A stretch of DNA of 64,000 nt from Clostridium kluyveri DSM 555 (GTDB lineage Bacteria; Bacillota; Clostridia; Clostridiales; Clostridiaceae), in the NCBI RefSeq assembly GCF_000016505.1, contig NC_009706.1:2790001-2854000 (forward strand), written 5' to 3'. Below, one piece after another: positions 1-8,098 of this stretch. The notes below the pieces were generated by a model. That model saw nothing but the letters and a program-made list of their open reading frames with translations, did no database searches and was not told where the DNA came from. Numbering within the stretch: position 1 is the first letter of the stretch; the number at the start of each line of letters is the position of its first letter. The position numbers and the translations under genes are program-made.

Positions 1-702
1 CGTAGCCCACCTATCAGCTATTCCAACAATTTTTGCCTTCCCTGCATCTGCTGATTCAACAAGGCAAATCATCCTCTGCAGTGAACTATCCTCTCCAACC
101 TTCTGTGCAACCATTTCAAAAGTGCCAAATTGATTGACAGTTCCGCTGAAAACCTCGTCCCCCTCGGTTTTATCTACGGGCAAAGATTCACCGGTCATTA
201 CAGATTGATCCACAGAAGTTTGTCCCTTAGTAATCATTCCATCAACAGCTATTGTCTCTCCTGCCAATACCCTTAAAATATCACCTTTTTTGATTTGCTC
301 CGCGGAAATTATAGCCCCTTCGCCATTTTGTACAATCCTTGCTGTGGTGGGAGTAAGATGTACCAGCTTTTCAATTCCAGCACGAGCTTTGGCAACAGTA
401 CGCTCTTCCAAATAAGCCCCAATTGTCATAATAAAAGCTACTTCACCAGCTGCAAATATTTCTCCAATGAAAATTGACGCAATCAGCGCAATGGAAACTA
501 GCACATCTGCCTTAATATCAAACTCAGTTACCAACCCCCAAATAGCCCCTTTTATAATAGGAATACCACAAAGAATAATAGCAATCCATGCCGCATTGAT
601 AGGCAAATTTGCTATATTGAAAAAGCTTACAGCTAAAGCCACTATTGATAATAAAATAAATAATAAAGTTCTTTTATTATCATCTTTTAGTAATCGTATC
701 AA
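1..702 (-). CDS. Heavy-metal P1B-type ATPase, N-terminal part (cut by window edge)
   Basis: The first 234 residues of a metal-exporting P-type ATPase; the phosphorylation and ATP-binding domains lie beyond the window. I see membrane segments near residues 14-30, 37-52 and 66-100 and the actuator-domain TGES at 170-173. There is no N-terminal CxxC metal-binding (HMA) domain. The start is a TTG, chosen because AAGGAG lies 8 nt upstream and no ATG fits. It follows csoR on the same strand and its promoter carries CsoR-like operators, so copper is the likely substrate; the CPC-type membrane motif that would settle this is not visible. Confidence 0.85.
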   Translation of the reverse strand, partial: MIRLLKDDNKRTLLFILLSIVALAVSFFNIANLPINAAWIAIILCGIPIIKGAIWGLVTEFDIKADVLVSIALIASIFIGEIFAAGEVAFIMTIGAYLEERTVAKARAGIEKLVHLTPTTARIVQNGEGAIISAEQIKKGDILRVLAGETIAVDGMITKGQTSVDQSVMTGESLPVDKTEGDEVFSGTVNQFGTFEMVAQKVGEDSSLQRMICLVESADAGKAKIVGIADRWAT

Positions 703-719
703 TAAAACCACTCCTTTAT

Positions 720-770
720 ATACCCATAGGGGTACATGTATAGTATACCCCCATGGGTATATTGTGTCAA
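720..770 (-). promoter_or_regulatory. Sigma-A promoter with two CsoR-like operators for the metal ATPase
   Basis: On the minus strand there is TTGACA (765-770), a 17-nt spacer, and TATACT (742-747). A palindrome ATACCCATGGGGGTAT (745-760) fills the spacer, and a second related dyad, TACCCCTATGGGTAT (720-734), lies just before the ribosome binding site. G/C-tract dyads of this type are the known operators of CsoR-family repressors. Repression by apo-CsoR and release by Cu(I) is inferred. Confidence 0.8.
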
Positions 771-773
771 TAG

Positions 774-803
774 AAAAAGCAACTGTTACTTCACAACAGT
801 TGC
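774..803 (-). terminator. Terminator after csoR
   Basis: GCAACTGTT / AACAGTTGC form a 9-bp stem with a 7-nt loop, followed on the minus strand by a run of five T. It separates csoR from the ATPase, which therefore uses its own promoter. Confidence 0.75.
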
Positions 804-815
804 CCATTAGGACAT

Positions 816-1091
816 CTATGACATTCTTGAAAAATGTTCTACAGCCTTGGCAAAATCCGCTATTGTTTTATCAGCATCTCCATGTTCAATACCTTCTCTG
901 ACACAATGATTTAAATGACCTTCTAAAATCACTTGGCCTACTTTATGCAAAGCGCTCTTTGCAGCATTAATCTGAATCAAAACATCTTCACAGGGAATAT
1001 CTTCATCAACCATCTTATCAATGGCTTTTATCTGTCCCATAATTTTATTCAGCCGTCTGTGCAGATTCCCTGCATCCATGCATTGGCGCAT
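816..1091 (-). CDS. csoR: CsoR-family copper-sensing repressor
   Basis: A 91-residue all-helical repressor (DUF156/CsoR). The copper ligands of CsoR are present with family spacing: Cys34, His59 and Cys63. Cu(I) binding at these residues releases DNA in characterised members. AAGGAGG precedes the ATG. A minus-strand promoter can be read upstream (TTGACT at 1140-1145, TATAAT at 1115-1120, a long 19-nt spacer). The gene lies directly upstream of the heavy-metal ATPase, whose promoter contains CsoR-type dyads, so it is the likely regulator of that gene. Confidence 0.92.
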   Translation of the reverse strand: MRQCMDAGNLHRRLNKIMGQIKAIDKMVDEDIPCEDVLIQINAAKSALHKVGQVILEGHLNHCVREGIEHGDADKTIADFAKAVEHFSRMS

Positions 1092-1145
1092 TATTACACC
1101 TCCTTATATAGGATATTATACTACAGTATTGTACTATATAGTCAA

Positions 1146-1454
1146 AGTTATTTTGTTGAATTTTCAGAGCCTGTATGTTGTGGAAGCCTAACAAATGGAT
1201 TAACCATCTTTCTATTTTTTATTTTTAAAGAATCCTGTATAAAAGGTATTTAGTTCCTGTAATTTCAAGGCTTTCACTTTTTTCTACAAGTTACTTTAGA
1301 AAATTTTATGATTTTCATTAGACTAACAGAGAAAAATATTATAATATCAGTATTATAGTAAAATATTAATACGGGTTATTTATTTTTGCAAAAATAAATG
1401 TTAAATTATTGAATTATAGGTATTTTTTATATTATAAATTAATTCATCTATTCC
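1146..1454. other. Intergenic region between csoR and the FtsH-like gene
   Basis: AT-rich stretch with no convincing gene. The only signal I see is a possible plus-strand promoter for the next gene: TTGAAT (1409-1414), 18 nt, TATAAA (1433-1438). A short ORF across 933-1253 is antisense to csoR and lacks a ribosome binding site. Confidence 0.5.
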
Positions 1455-1468
1455 AGGAGGGGATGCTT

Positions 1469-3235
1469 ATGAAAAACATAATAAAAAATATAAAAAACAA
1501 ATTTATTTTAATACCCATTTTTACTTTTATATTGTCTCTCAGTTTTTTAATATTCATAAGTTATAAAAATAATTCTATGGATTACAAATCCTACACTTTA
1601 TTTCAGAAAGACTTATTGGATAAAAGAATTTCAACAGTTTACATTACAGACAACCCCAAGATAAGAATAAAATTAAAAGATGGCAGTATATATGAAACAG
1701 ATAACCCTAGAACGCCCAACATTAAACAAACACTATTAGAAAATAATATACTTGTATCTGAAGATTACCCCGCAAATAGTAAACAGATATATCCGGGCAC
1801 TTTGATGCTTCTCTCTGTTATATCAATTATATTTATGGCTGTTAAAAATTCTGAAAAAGTTTCTAAAAAAACCTTGCCCATTGACTCTTTGGAAACTACT
1901 GTCGTAAAAGATTTTAATTATACTTTTGAAAATGTAGCTGGAAATGAAGAGGCAAAAGAAAGTGTAAAAGATGTAGTGGATTTTTTAAAAAATCCTGAAA
2001 AATATACATCCTATGGAGCAAGAATGCCAAAAGGTATAATGTTGTATGGACAGCCTGGAACAGGAAAAACTCTCCTAGCTAAAGCAGTTGCCGGTGAAGC
2101 AAATGTTCCCTTTTATGCAGTTTCAGGTTCAGATTTTATACAGATATATGTGGGTGTGGGAGCCAGTCGTATAAGACAGTTATTTAAAAAGGCCAGAAAT
2201 AACAGTACTGGAAAAGCAGTTATATTTATAGATGAAATAGATGCCATTGGTAAAAAAAGAGATGGATCCAATTCTTCTGGTGGTTCTGATGAGAGAGATC
2301 AAACCTTAAATGCCCTGCTTACAGAAATGTCTGGTTTCAATGAGAAGAAAGGAATTGTAGTAATAGCTGCAACTAATAGATTAGACATGCTGGATCCTGC
2401 ACTCTTAAGGCCTGGAAGATTCGATAGACACATAGAAATAACGCTTCCAGATATTTCTTCGAGGAAAAAAATTATAGCCCTTCACCTAAACAATAAGCCT
2501 GTAGGCAATCTGAATTTACATGAATGGGCTCAGAAAACTTCTTATTTTTCAGGGGCAAAAATCGAAAACTTAGTAAATGAAGCTGCAATAATTGCATGTA
2601 AAGAAAACAGCAGAGCCATTGAAGATACACATATGGACAGAGCTTTTTCTATAATTTTGGCAGGATATGAAAAGAAAAATAGAGATTATATAAAGGATAC
2701 GGACAAAAAAATAACTGCATATCATGAGGTAGGCCATGCTTTAGTATCTTTAAAGGTGCTTCCAAATGAAAAAATATCTAAAGTAACAATTATTCCAAGT
2801 ACTAACGGAGTTGGAGGTTATACTTTAAGCATACCAGAGGACAAGCTTTATGAAAATAAAGATTATTTAAAAAAGAGAATAATGATACTTTTAGGAGGAA
2901 GAGCTGCAGAAGAAGTTATATTTGGTTCCAATTATATAACCACCGGTGCTCATAATGACCTTCAGCGAAGTACACATATAGCTTTCAATATGATAACCCA
3001 ATATGGTATGGGAGAAACTCTAGGGCTTTTAAATATGCAAGAATTAATGAAACTAAATATAAACCAGGATAAAATTATTGAAGAATGTAAAAAATTAATC
3101 GATTCTATGTACTATCATACAAAAAACATAATAATTGAAAACAGGCCCTATCTTAAAAAAATAACTGAATTACTCATAGAAAAAGAAACATTATATGCAA
3201 AAGACTTAGATAACTTAAAATTAATATCCAAGTAG
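1469..3235 (+). CDS. ftsH: FtsH-like membrane AAA+ zinc protease (588 aa)
   Basis: Membrane-bound ATP-dependent protease. Two N-terminal membrane segments (about 12-31 and 105-125) flank an extracytoplasmic loop. The AAA+ module has Walker A GQPGTGKT at 194-201, the pore loop YVGVGAS, Walker B VIFIDEIDAIG and the second region of homology ending RPGRFDRH. The peptidase has HEVGH at 419-423 and the third zinc ligand Asp497. Two small deviations from the usual FtsH: GQPG for GPPG in Walker A, and a short C-terminus. Start at 1469 is preferred because AGGAGG ends 8 nt before it; the TTG at 1409 overlaps the likely promoter. It stands alone, without the usual tilS-hpt context, so it may be a paralogue. 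Confidence 0.93.
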   Translation: MKNIIKNIKNKFILIPIFTFILSLSFLIFISYKNNSMDYKSYTLFQKDLLDKRISTVYITDNPKIRIKLKDGSIYETDNPRTPNIKQTLLENNILVSEDYPANSKQIYPGTLMLLSVISIIFMAVKNSEKVSKKTLPIDSLETTVVKDFNYTFENVAGNEEAKESVKDVVDFLKNPEKYTSYGARMPKGIMLYGQPGTGKTLLAKAVAGEANVPFYAVSGSDFIQIYVGVGASRIRQLFKKARNNSTGKAVIFIDEIDAIGKKRDGSNSSGGSDERDQTLNALLTEMSGFNEKKGIVVIAATNRLDMLDPALLRPGRFDRHIEITLPDISSRKKIIALHLNNKPVGNLNLHEWAQKTSYFSGAKIENLVNEAAIIACKENSRAIEDTHMDRAFSIILAGYEKKNRDYIKDTDKKITAYHEVGHALVSLKVLPNEKISKVTIIPSTNGVGGYTLSIPEDKLYENKDYLKKRIMILLGGRAAEEVIFGSNYITTGAHNDLQRSTHIAFNMITQYGMGETLGLLNMQELMKLNINQDKIIEECKKLIDSMYYHTKNIIIENRPYLKKITELLIEKETLYAKDLDNLKLISK

Positions 3236-3254
3236 ATTTAAAACACATGCTCTA

Positions 3255-3279
3255 TATTTCAGCTTTATATGCTGAAATA
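3255..3279 (+). terminator. Terminator hairpin after the FtsH-like gene
   Basis: TATTTCAGC / GCTGAAATA form a 9-bp stem with a 7-nt loop 20 nt after the stop codon. The T-tract is weak, so this is a moderate call. Confidence 0.5.
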
Positions 3280-3427
3280 AAGTGATTCAGAGGTTCAAGT
3301 GGAGTTTTACTCATAAGAAACACCTCTTTCCATCTGAACCTCAGAAGAACTTATTCAGGCGCGTAACAATGCTTATCTCCCACTTTGAAGAAGATGGGAG
3401 CATTAGCTAATTGCCGCCTTCGGATAA
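3280..3427 (+). repeat. Dispersed ~148-nt structured element, copy A
   Basis: Starts AAGTGATTC and ends TTCGGATAAAA. Visible pairings: left stem GAGGTTCA / TGAACCTC extended by TGGA / TCCA; middle hairpin CTCCCA / TGGGAG (with flanking AATG / CATT); closing stem TTATTC-AGGCG with CGCCT-TC-GGATAA. It lies between the convergent FtsH-like and rhomboid genes. Other copies are at 7161, 30750, 37636 (truncated) and 54447 (reverse). I do not recognise the family. Confidence 0.85.
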
Positions 3428-3430
3428 AAA

Positions 3431-4447
3431 TTAAACTTTTTTAAAAGACATAGTACTCAGTACATAAGTAATAATCATGCCTCCTATAAGCCCTCCTATA
3501 TGTCCAAAGTTATCCACATTGGCTATGGAAAACCCTATTATAAGGTTCATTACAATTATAGCCACTATATTCATAATAAATTCCCTGGCTACAGAATGTT
3601 TCATTTTAAGGGCAAATACCAAAGATGCACCTAAAAGTCCAAATATTGCTCCTGAAGCTCCTACGGATATGGAAGATGAAAACATATAACTAAATATAGA
3701 AGAAAACAACCCTGAAATAATATATATAATTATATATTTAAGCTTTCCATATACTTTTTCAATAAAAGTGCCCATCATATAAAGTGAGTACATATTTACT
3801 CCCAAATGTACTATACCTGCATGTAAAAACATACAGGTAAATAACCTATAGTATTGTCCTTTAGCTATAAGAAAATTTACCTTGGCCCCCATAAACACCA
3901 GAACATTTACATTACTATCCATTATGCTGCCAGACAAATATGAAGTTACTATATACACCAATACATTTAGTGCTATAATCACATAGGTGACAACTACCTC
4001 TTTTATTCCTTTTTTACTGGAGATATTTTCAGAATTCCTTATATGAATTAGCCCTTGTAATATTTGATTGGCTAGTTCTCTTGTTCCTTCTGTATAATAT
4101 ACTAATTGATTTAAATCAGGATTTATCAAAATCAATTCAAACTGTCTATGTATTTCATAATCTAACTGATAATTATCTATGTATTCCGCAGATAAACTAG
4201 CTTCTTTATCCATAATTACTTGTGTAAACTTTAACCTTTTATTTTGAAATAACTTTTTCAAATCTGAAATAATAAATTCTACATTTATATTCTCAATCCG
4301 AGGAAAAAATACAACTCTTATAATGTTATTTTCTTCCCTCCATAATACCCATTTACTGTATAACCCCTGGCTCTTTTTTATTTCTATAATTTTAAAATTA
4401 TAGACCTTATACAATATTTCTATTAAATTATCAATATACGAATTCAT
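3431..4447 (-). CDS. Rhomboid-family intramembrane serine protease
   Basis: Cleaves membrane proteins within or near their transmembrane segments. Residues 1 to about 150 form a soluble N-terminal domain; the rest holds at least six membrane helices. The rhomboid motifs are present: HAGIVHLGVNM, GASGAIFG with catalytic Ser265, and GHIGG with catalytic His316. The length of 338 aa matches clostridial rhomboids with a cytosolic N-terminal extension. No partner genes adjoin it; substrate unknown. Confidence 0.92.
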   Translation of the reverse strand: MNSYIDNLIEILYKVYNFKIIEIKKSQGLYSKWVLWREENNIIRVVFFPRIENINVEFIISDLKKLFQNKRLKFTQVIMDKEASLSAEYIDNYQLDYEIHRQFELILINPDLNQLVYYTEGTRELANQILQGLIHIRNSENISSKKGIKEVVVTYVIIALNVLVYIVTSYLSGSIMDSNVNVLVFMGAKVNFLIAKGQYYRLFTCMFLHAGIVHLGVNMYSLYMMGTFIEKVYGKLKYIIIYIISGLFSSIFSYMFSSSISVGASGAIFGLLGASLVFALKMKHSVAREFIMNIVAIIVMNLIIGFSIANVDNFGHIGGLIGGMIITYVLSTMSFKKV

Positions 4448-4519
4448 TTTTTTCTCCCTAAAAGCATAAAATGATATATATCTAATTTATACTATATAAA
4501 AATTTTTATTCGGCTTTTA

Positions 4520-5578
4520 TCAAATCAATCCAGTTATAACCACATTGGGCATCCGTAACAAGTCCAACTCGTAAGCTGGTATAAGTTTCCCTGTATCCCC
4601 ATCACAAAGCACTCTTATTATTGGTCTATCTGGAAATCCTTTATTTTGCCTTACAACATAGCCTTCAATTTTATTCGATAATTTAACTCCACATCCCAGA
4701 GGATATATGGCAAAAGTATTTTTAAAATTACACACTAAATCCTGATCAAAATTACTGCCACTTCCTGAAAGTATAAGTTCATAAGCGTCATTTGGACTAA
4801 ATTTTTTCCTGTAGCATCTATCGTTGCTTACTGCATCATATACATCACATATACAGACTAATTTTGCGTAATTCGTTATTTGCTTACCTTCAAGCCCATA
4901 AGGATATCCCCTGCCATCTATTCTCTCATGGTGCTGTTCGACTATTTTTATTACAGCATCTGAAATTATAACATTTTTTTTAAGAATTTTAGACCCATAC
5001 AAAGGATGATTCTTTATCTCGTTAAATTCTTCATCTGTAAGTTTAGTTTGTTTATTCAATATTTCTAAAGGAATCTTTGTTTTTCCTATATCATGCAAAG
5101 AAGCACCTATGCCAATTTCTCTCAATTGCCATTTATCATATCCTGTTGAAACACCTAAAAAAGAAGCCATAATACAAGTATCTATTGAGTGAATAAAGGT
5201 ATAGTTATCGTAAGTCTGTATGTCATAAAGGCTCTTATTTACATCGCCAAGTTCAATTATATAGTTTACCATATCTTCTATACCTACAAGGGATTTTCTC
5301 AATCCCTTTTCATTACAATTATACAAATTACTCATTATATTTGACATACTTTTCATTGACTCTTGCTTTAATTCCAATAACTTTTCATCTTCTATATTCA
5401 CATCTTCCAATCTCTCATCTTCTACATACAAATAGAATACACCTAATTCTTTTAATTTATTTATATAATTATTTGTCAATTCTACTCCTGTCTTTAATAA
5501 AACTTGTCCATCACATGTCAATATGCTTTTTCCAAGCACATCTTTTTCTTTAACTCTATTTATGAACTCTAGTCTCAT
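4520..5578 (-). CDS. HD-GYP domain protein, probable cyclic-di-GMP phosphodiesterase
   Basis: A 352-residue cytoplasmic protein. The HD-GYP signature is complete: His130, HDIGK at 162-166, His191, HHERIDGRGYP at 216-226. Proteins with all of these residues hydrolyse cyclic di-GMP through a bimetal centre. The first 120 residues resemble the small N-terminal domain found on many clostridial HD-GYP proteins and contain no receiver or PAS motif that I can see. A C-terminal ~60-residue extension (PilZ-like fold not evident) follows the HD domain. Confidence 0.9.
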   Translation of the reverse strand: MRLEFINRVKEKDVLGKSILTCDGQVLLKTGVELTNNYINKLKELGVFYLYVEDERLEDVNIEDEKLLELKQESMKSMSNIMSNLYNCNEKGLRKSLVGIEDMVNYIIELGDVNKSLYDIQTYDNYTFIHSIDTCIMASFLGVSTGYDKWQLREIGIGASLHDIGKTKIPLEILNKQTKLTDEEFNEIKNHPLYGSKILKKNVIISDAVIKIVEQHHERIDGRGYPYGLEGKQITNYAKLVCICDVYDAVSNDRCYRKKFSPNDAYELILSGSGSNFDQDLVCNFKNTFAIYPLGCGVKLSNKIEGYVVRQNKGFPDRPIIRVLCDGDTGKLIPAYELDLLRMPNVVITGLI

Positions 5579-5719
5579 TGCTTCACCTCAATAAAATTTG
5601 ATATATTCAATTTCCTTTCTAAGCATATCATATTTAAGATATAAATTAAAACATTTTAGTTAACTTACTACAAATTAATTCCACATGATCAATTCATGAT
5701 TTAAAACTAAAAATGTTAA

Positions 5720-5747
5720 AATTTCTATTTACTTACAAATAGAAATT
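5720..5747. other. Inverted repeat upstream of a small membrane protein gene
   Basis: AATTTCTATTT / AAATAGAAATT, 11-bp stem with 6-nt loop, 50 nt before the start codon at 5797. It could be an operator or a weak terminator; the sequence does not decide. Confidence 0.4.
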
Positions 5748-5796
5748 GGTTATTATAATTATAAAGAATATTTTTATATTATTATGGAGGAACCTC

Positions 5797-6120
5797 ATGA
5801 AAAAATTTGTATTTTCCATAATAGTTATTTTATTAACTATTGTAATAATAAGGAATATATATGTATCAAAAAAATGTACGGATATCAACTATGCAGTTGA
5901 AAACTATTTTACTACAGGAATTTTTAACAAATATAAAATATACAACATGGAAGATATAACTCTGTCCTTTTCAAATGGTAAAGATGCTTTTATGACAGTT
6001 AAAGGTATATCAAGTAAGACACCTCACCATAAAGTAGAATATACTGTATTTTTGGAAAAAAACAATAATGGCAGCTGGAAAGTAAAAAAGGTATATTCAA
6101 ATGAAGTGACTTTACAATAA
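5797..6120 (+). CDS. Small secreted or membrane-anchored protein of unknown function (107 aa)
   Basis: An N-terminal hydrophobic helix (residues 3-20) followed by a short basic stretch and a ~80-residue extracytoplasmic domain with alternating hydrophobic and charged residues, of beta-strand appearance. Start chosen at the ATG after GGAGG (5786-5790); an upstream in-frame start at 5746 would lack a ribosome binding site. No family recognised. It is convergent with the downstream fur-type gene, with only 10 nt between stop codons. Confidence 0.7.
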   Translation: MKKFVFSIIVILLTIVIIRNIYVSKKCTDINYAVENYFTTGIFNKYKIYNMEDITLSFSNGKDAFMTVKGISSKTPHHKVEYTVFLEKNNNGSWKVKKVYSNEVTLQ

Positions 6121-6130
6121 TCTTTCTGTA

Positions 6131-6559
6131 TTATGGTTTTAGCTGCTTGTTTCTGCAATCTTTACATATGCCACTTATTTTAAAATCCAGTTCCTCATCT
6201 ACAAGTACAAAATCTGTTTTACTCTTTATTATTTCTTCTATTTGCTGCATGGGACAATCTATCTCTACCTGTTTTTCACATACCTTACATTGTAATATGT
6301 GCTTATGGTTTTTTCTTATTACAGCATAGCTGTACCTTCCCTTATCTAAGTCAAACTTTCTTATAATTTTTTTATTTTCAAATAACTCTAAAGTTCTATA
6401 AATTGTAGATAAATCTACATTTATATTTTTCTTTTTATACTCTTGAAATAAATCTTCTACATTTATTGCACTTTCACTCTTATATAATATATCTAAAATA
6501 TTTAACCTAGCCTGTGTAACTTTTATTCCATATTTTCTCAAGTATTTCTCTATATCCAT
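6131..6559 (-). CDS. Fur-family metalloregulator (Fur/PerR/Zur type)
   Basis: A winged-helix repressor of 142 residues. The DNA-recognition helix is STIYRTLELFE (51-61). The His-rich segment NHKHILQC (84-91) and the two structural-zinc pairs Cys91/Cys94 and Cys132/Cys135 are present. Which metal or oxidant it senses cannot be read from the sequence with certainty. It is 20 nt downstream of an MntP-type manganese exporter gene on the same strand, which suggests a link to Mn or Fe balance. Confidence 0.88.
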   Translation of the reverse strand: MDIEKYLRKYGIKVTQARLNILDILYKSESAINVEDLFQEYKKKNINVDLSTIYRTLELFENKKIIRKFDLDKGRYSYAVIRKNHKHILQCKVCEKQVEIDCPMQQIEEIIKSKTDFVLVDEELDFKISGICKDCRNKQLKP

Positions 6560-6579
6560 AAAACCACCCCAAATTTCAC

Positions 6580-7131
6580 TTAAAAAAGCATCATTTTGAT
6601 ACCAAATATAATAAGTATTATACCTCCTATATAATCTGCATACTTGCTTACAGCATGTATTTTTCTAAGATACCTTGAGACAATAAAAGCACAAGAAGTC
6701 AATATAAGAGTTACCATACCTATAAATAAAGTATGATATAGTATATCTAAAGTATTTCTCATATTGTTTAAAGTAGTAAATCCAATTACTAAAGCATCAA
6801 TACTTACAGAAATTCCAAGTATAATAACCATTCCAGGCTTTACAAGTGTATGCTGTTTTTTACTTTCAAAGCCCTCCTTAAGCATAAGTATGCCTACAAT
6901 TGATACTACTGCTCCTCCAACTATCTCAGGAATAGAGGCAACATACTTATTGAATAAAAAACCTCCATAAGAACCCAGCATAGCAAAGAAAAACTGAAAA
7001 AATGCAAAAGATATTACAAATTGAATTTTTTTATTTCTTTTTATCGCATTGTTTAAGCCTACAGATATAGCAACACTAAAAGCATCCAAAGAAAGTGCCA
7101 GAGCAATTAAAAATAAGGATCGAAATGTCAT
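6580..7131 (-). CDS. mntP: MntP-family manganese efflux pump
   Basis: A 183-residue membrane protein with six helices in two homologous halves, as in MntP (DUF204 repeat). Each half carries the conserved acidic motif: LSLDAFSVA with Asp16 and SVSIDALVIG with Asp112. MntP exports Mn(II) in E. coli. Here it is followed by a Fur-family regulator gene and preceded by a copy of the dispersed element. I see no yybP-ykoY riboswitch upstream. Confidence 0.88.
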   Translation of the reverse strand: MTFRSLFLIALALSLDAFSVAISVGLNNAIKRNKKIQFVISFAFFQFFFAMLGSYGGFLFNKYVASIPEIVGGAVVSIVGILMLKEGFESKKQHTLVKPGMVIILGISVSIDALVIGFTTLNNMRNTLDILYHTLFIGMVTLILTSCAFIVSRYLRKIHAVSKYADYIGGIILIIFGIKMMLF

Positions 7132-7160
7132 ATTACCTTTCCTCTCACATTCGAATTATC

Positions 7161-7306
7161 AAGTGATTCAGAGGTTCAGATGAAGTTTACCTATGAGAAC
7201 TGCTTTTCTTCATGAACCTAAGAAGAACTTATCCAGACACGTAGACCTGCTTATCTCCCACTTTGAAAAAGATGAAAACATCAGCTAATTACCGCATTTG
7301 GACAAA
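7161..7306 (+). repeat. Dispersed structured element, copy B
   Basis: Begins AAGTGATTCAGAGGTTCA. The left stem is AGGTTC...ATGAAG with CTTCAT-GAACCT, where TGAAG / CTTCA replaces the TGGAG / CTCCA of the copy at 54447: a paired change. The middle hairpin and the closing stem (TTATCC / GGACAA) have decayed. It lies upstream of mntP and downstream of the YgjP-type gene, that is, between the two on opposite sides of no promoter I can identify. Confidence 0.8.
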
Positions 7307-7342
7307 TAATACTATCTTACTATATGTATATATATGGATTAT

Positions 7343-8086
7343 TTATATATATATTCCTCCTTTAAATCTCATAGGAAAAACAAGCATATATCCATTATTT
7401 TTAAGCCACTCTCTTCGATTTACATAATCAGGTATTTCACATTCTACCAGCTTCCAATAATCTTTAGAATGATTCATGTACACTAAATGACATAATTCAT
7501 GTACAATTATGTATTCTATTATCTGAATAGGTGCCATTAAAAGCCTGCAGTTAAGATTTATATTTCCATTTGAATAGCAGCTTCCCCATAGGGTTTTTTG
7601 ACATCTAACAGTTATATTTCTAGGACATACATTCAGTTTCTTACTGTATACATCTACTTTATGCTTAAAAATCAATTTAGCTTTTTCCCTATAAAATTTA
7701 TATATAACATCTCTAATACTTTCTTCATCTTCTAACAAAGTTTTGCTCCCATAAATTACGAAATTATTTTTAAAAATTTTAATATACCATTTTCGCGTAT
7801 CCACTATATATCTTTCAAGTTTTAGATGTTTACCAAGCCATAGGATCTTTTTTCCCTGCTTTGTATCCCTGAATTTTACATTTCCCATTCTTTCTTTTAC
7901 TATATTGACATTTTTCAATATCCAGGGCATCTTATTTTTCACAACTTCCTCTATGGACTTATAACTTATGTGGTAGGGAGCATTTATAATTACTTTTCCC
8001 TTTTCATCGATTTTGATACTTATATTTTTTTTATTTTTTCTAACTACTGTATAGCTTAATGAAAGAACCTGATGAGTAGTTTCCAT
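7343..8086 (-). CDS. YgjP-type zinc metallopeptidase (DUF45 / M48-like)
   Basis: A 247-residue cytosolic protein of the WLM/DUF45 type. The zinc site is HELCH at 196-200 with the third ligand His206, preceded by the family motif WGSC at 167-170. No signal peptide or membrane helix. Members are putative gluzincin proteases; substrates are unknown. It starts 12 nt after the stop codon of the S41 protease gene, so the two are probably co-transcribed. Confidence 0.88.
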   Translation of the reverse strand: METTHQVLSLSYTVVRKNKKNISIKIDEKGKVIINAPYHISYKSIEEVVKNKMPWILKNVNIVKERMGNVKFRDTKQGKKILWLGKHLKLERYIVDTRKWYIKIFKNNFVIYGSKTLLEDEESIRDVIYKFYREKAKLIFKHKVDVYSKKLNVCPRNITVRCQKTLWGSCYSNGNINLNCRLLMAPIQIIEYIIVHELCHLVYMNHSKDYWKLVECEIPDYVNRREWLKNNGYMLVFPMRFKGGIYI

Positions 8087-8098
8087 ATTTTTACCTCT

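Noticed and set aside
295-901. Two plus-strand frames across the ATPase and its promoter
   Set aside because: They are antisense to a clear P-type ATPase frame and its operator region and lack ribosome binding sites.
933-1253. 106-codon plus-strand frame
   Set aside because: Antisense to csoR over half its length, no ribosome binding site, no recognisable domain.
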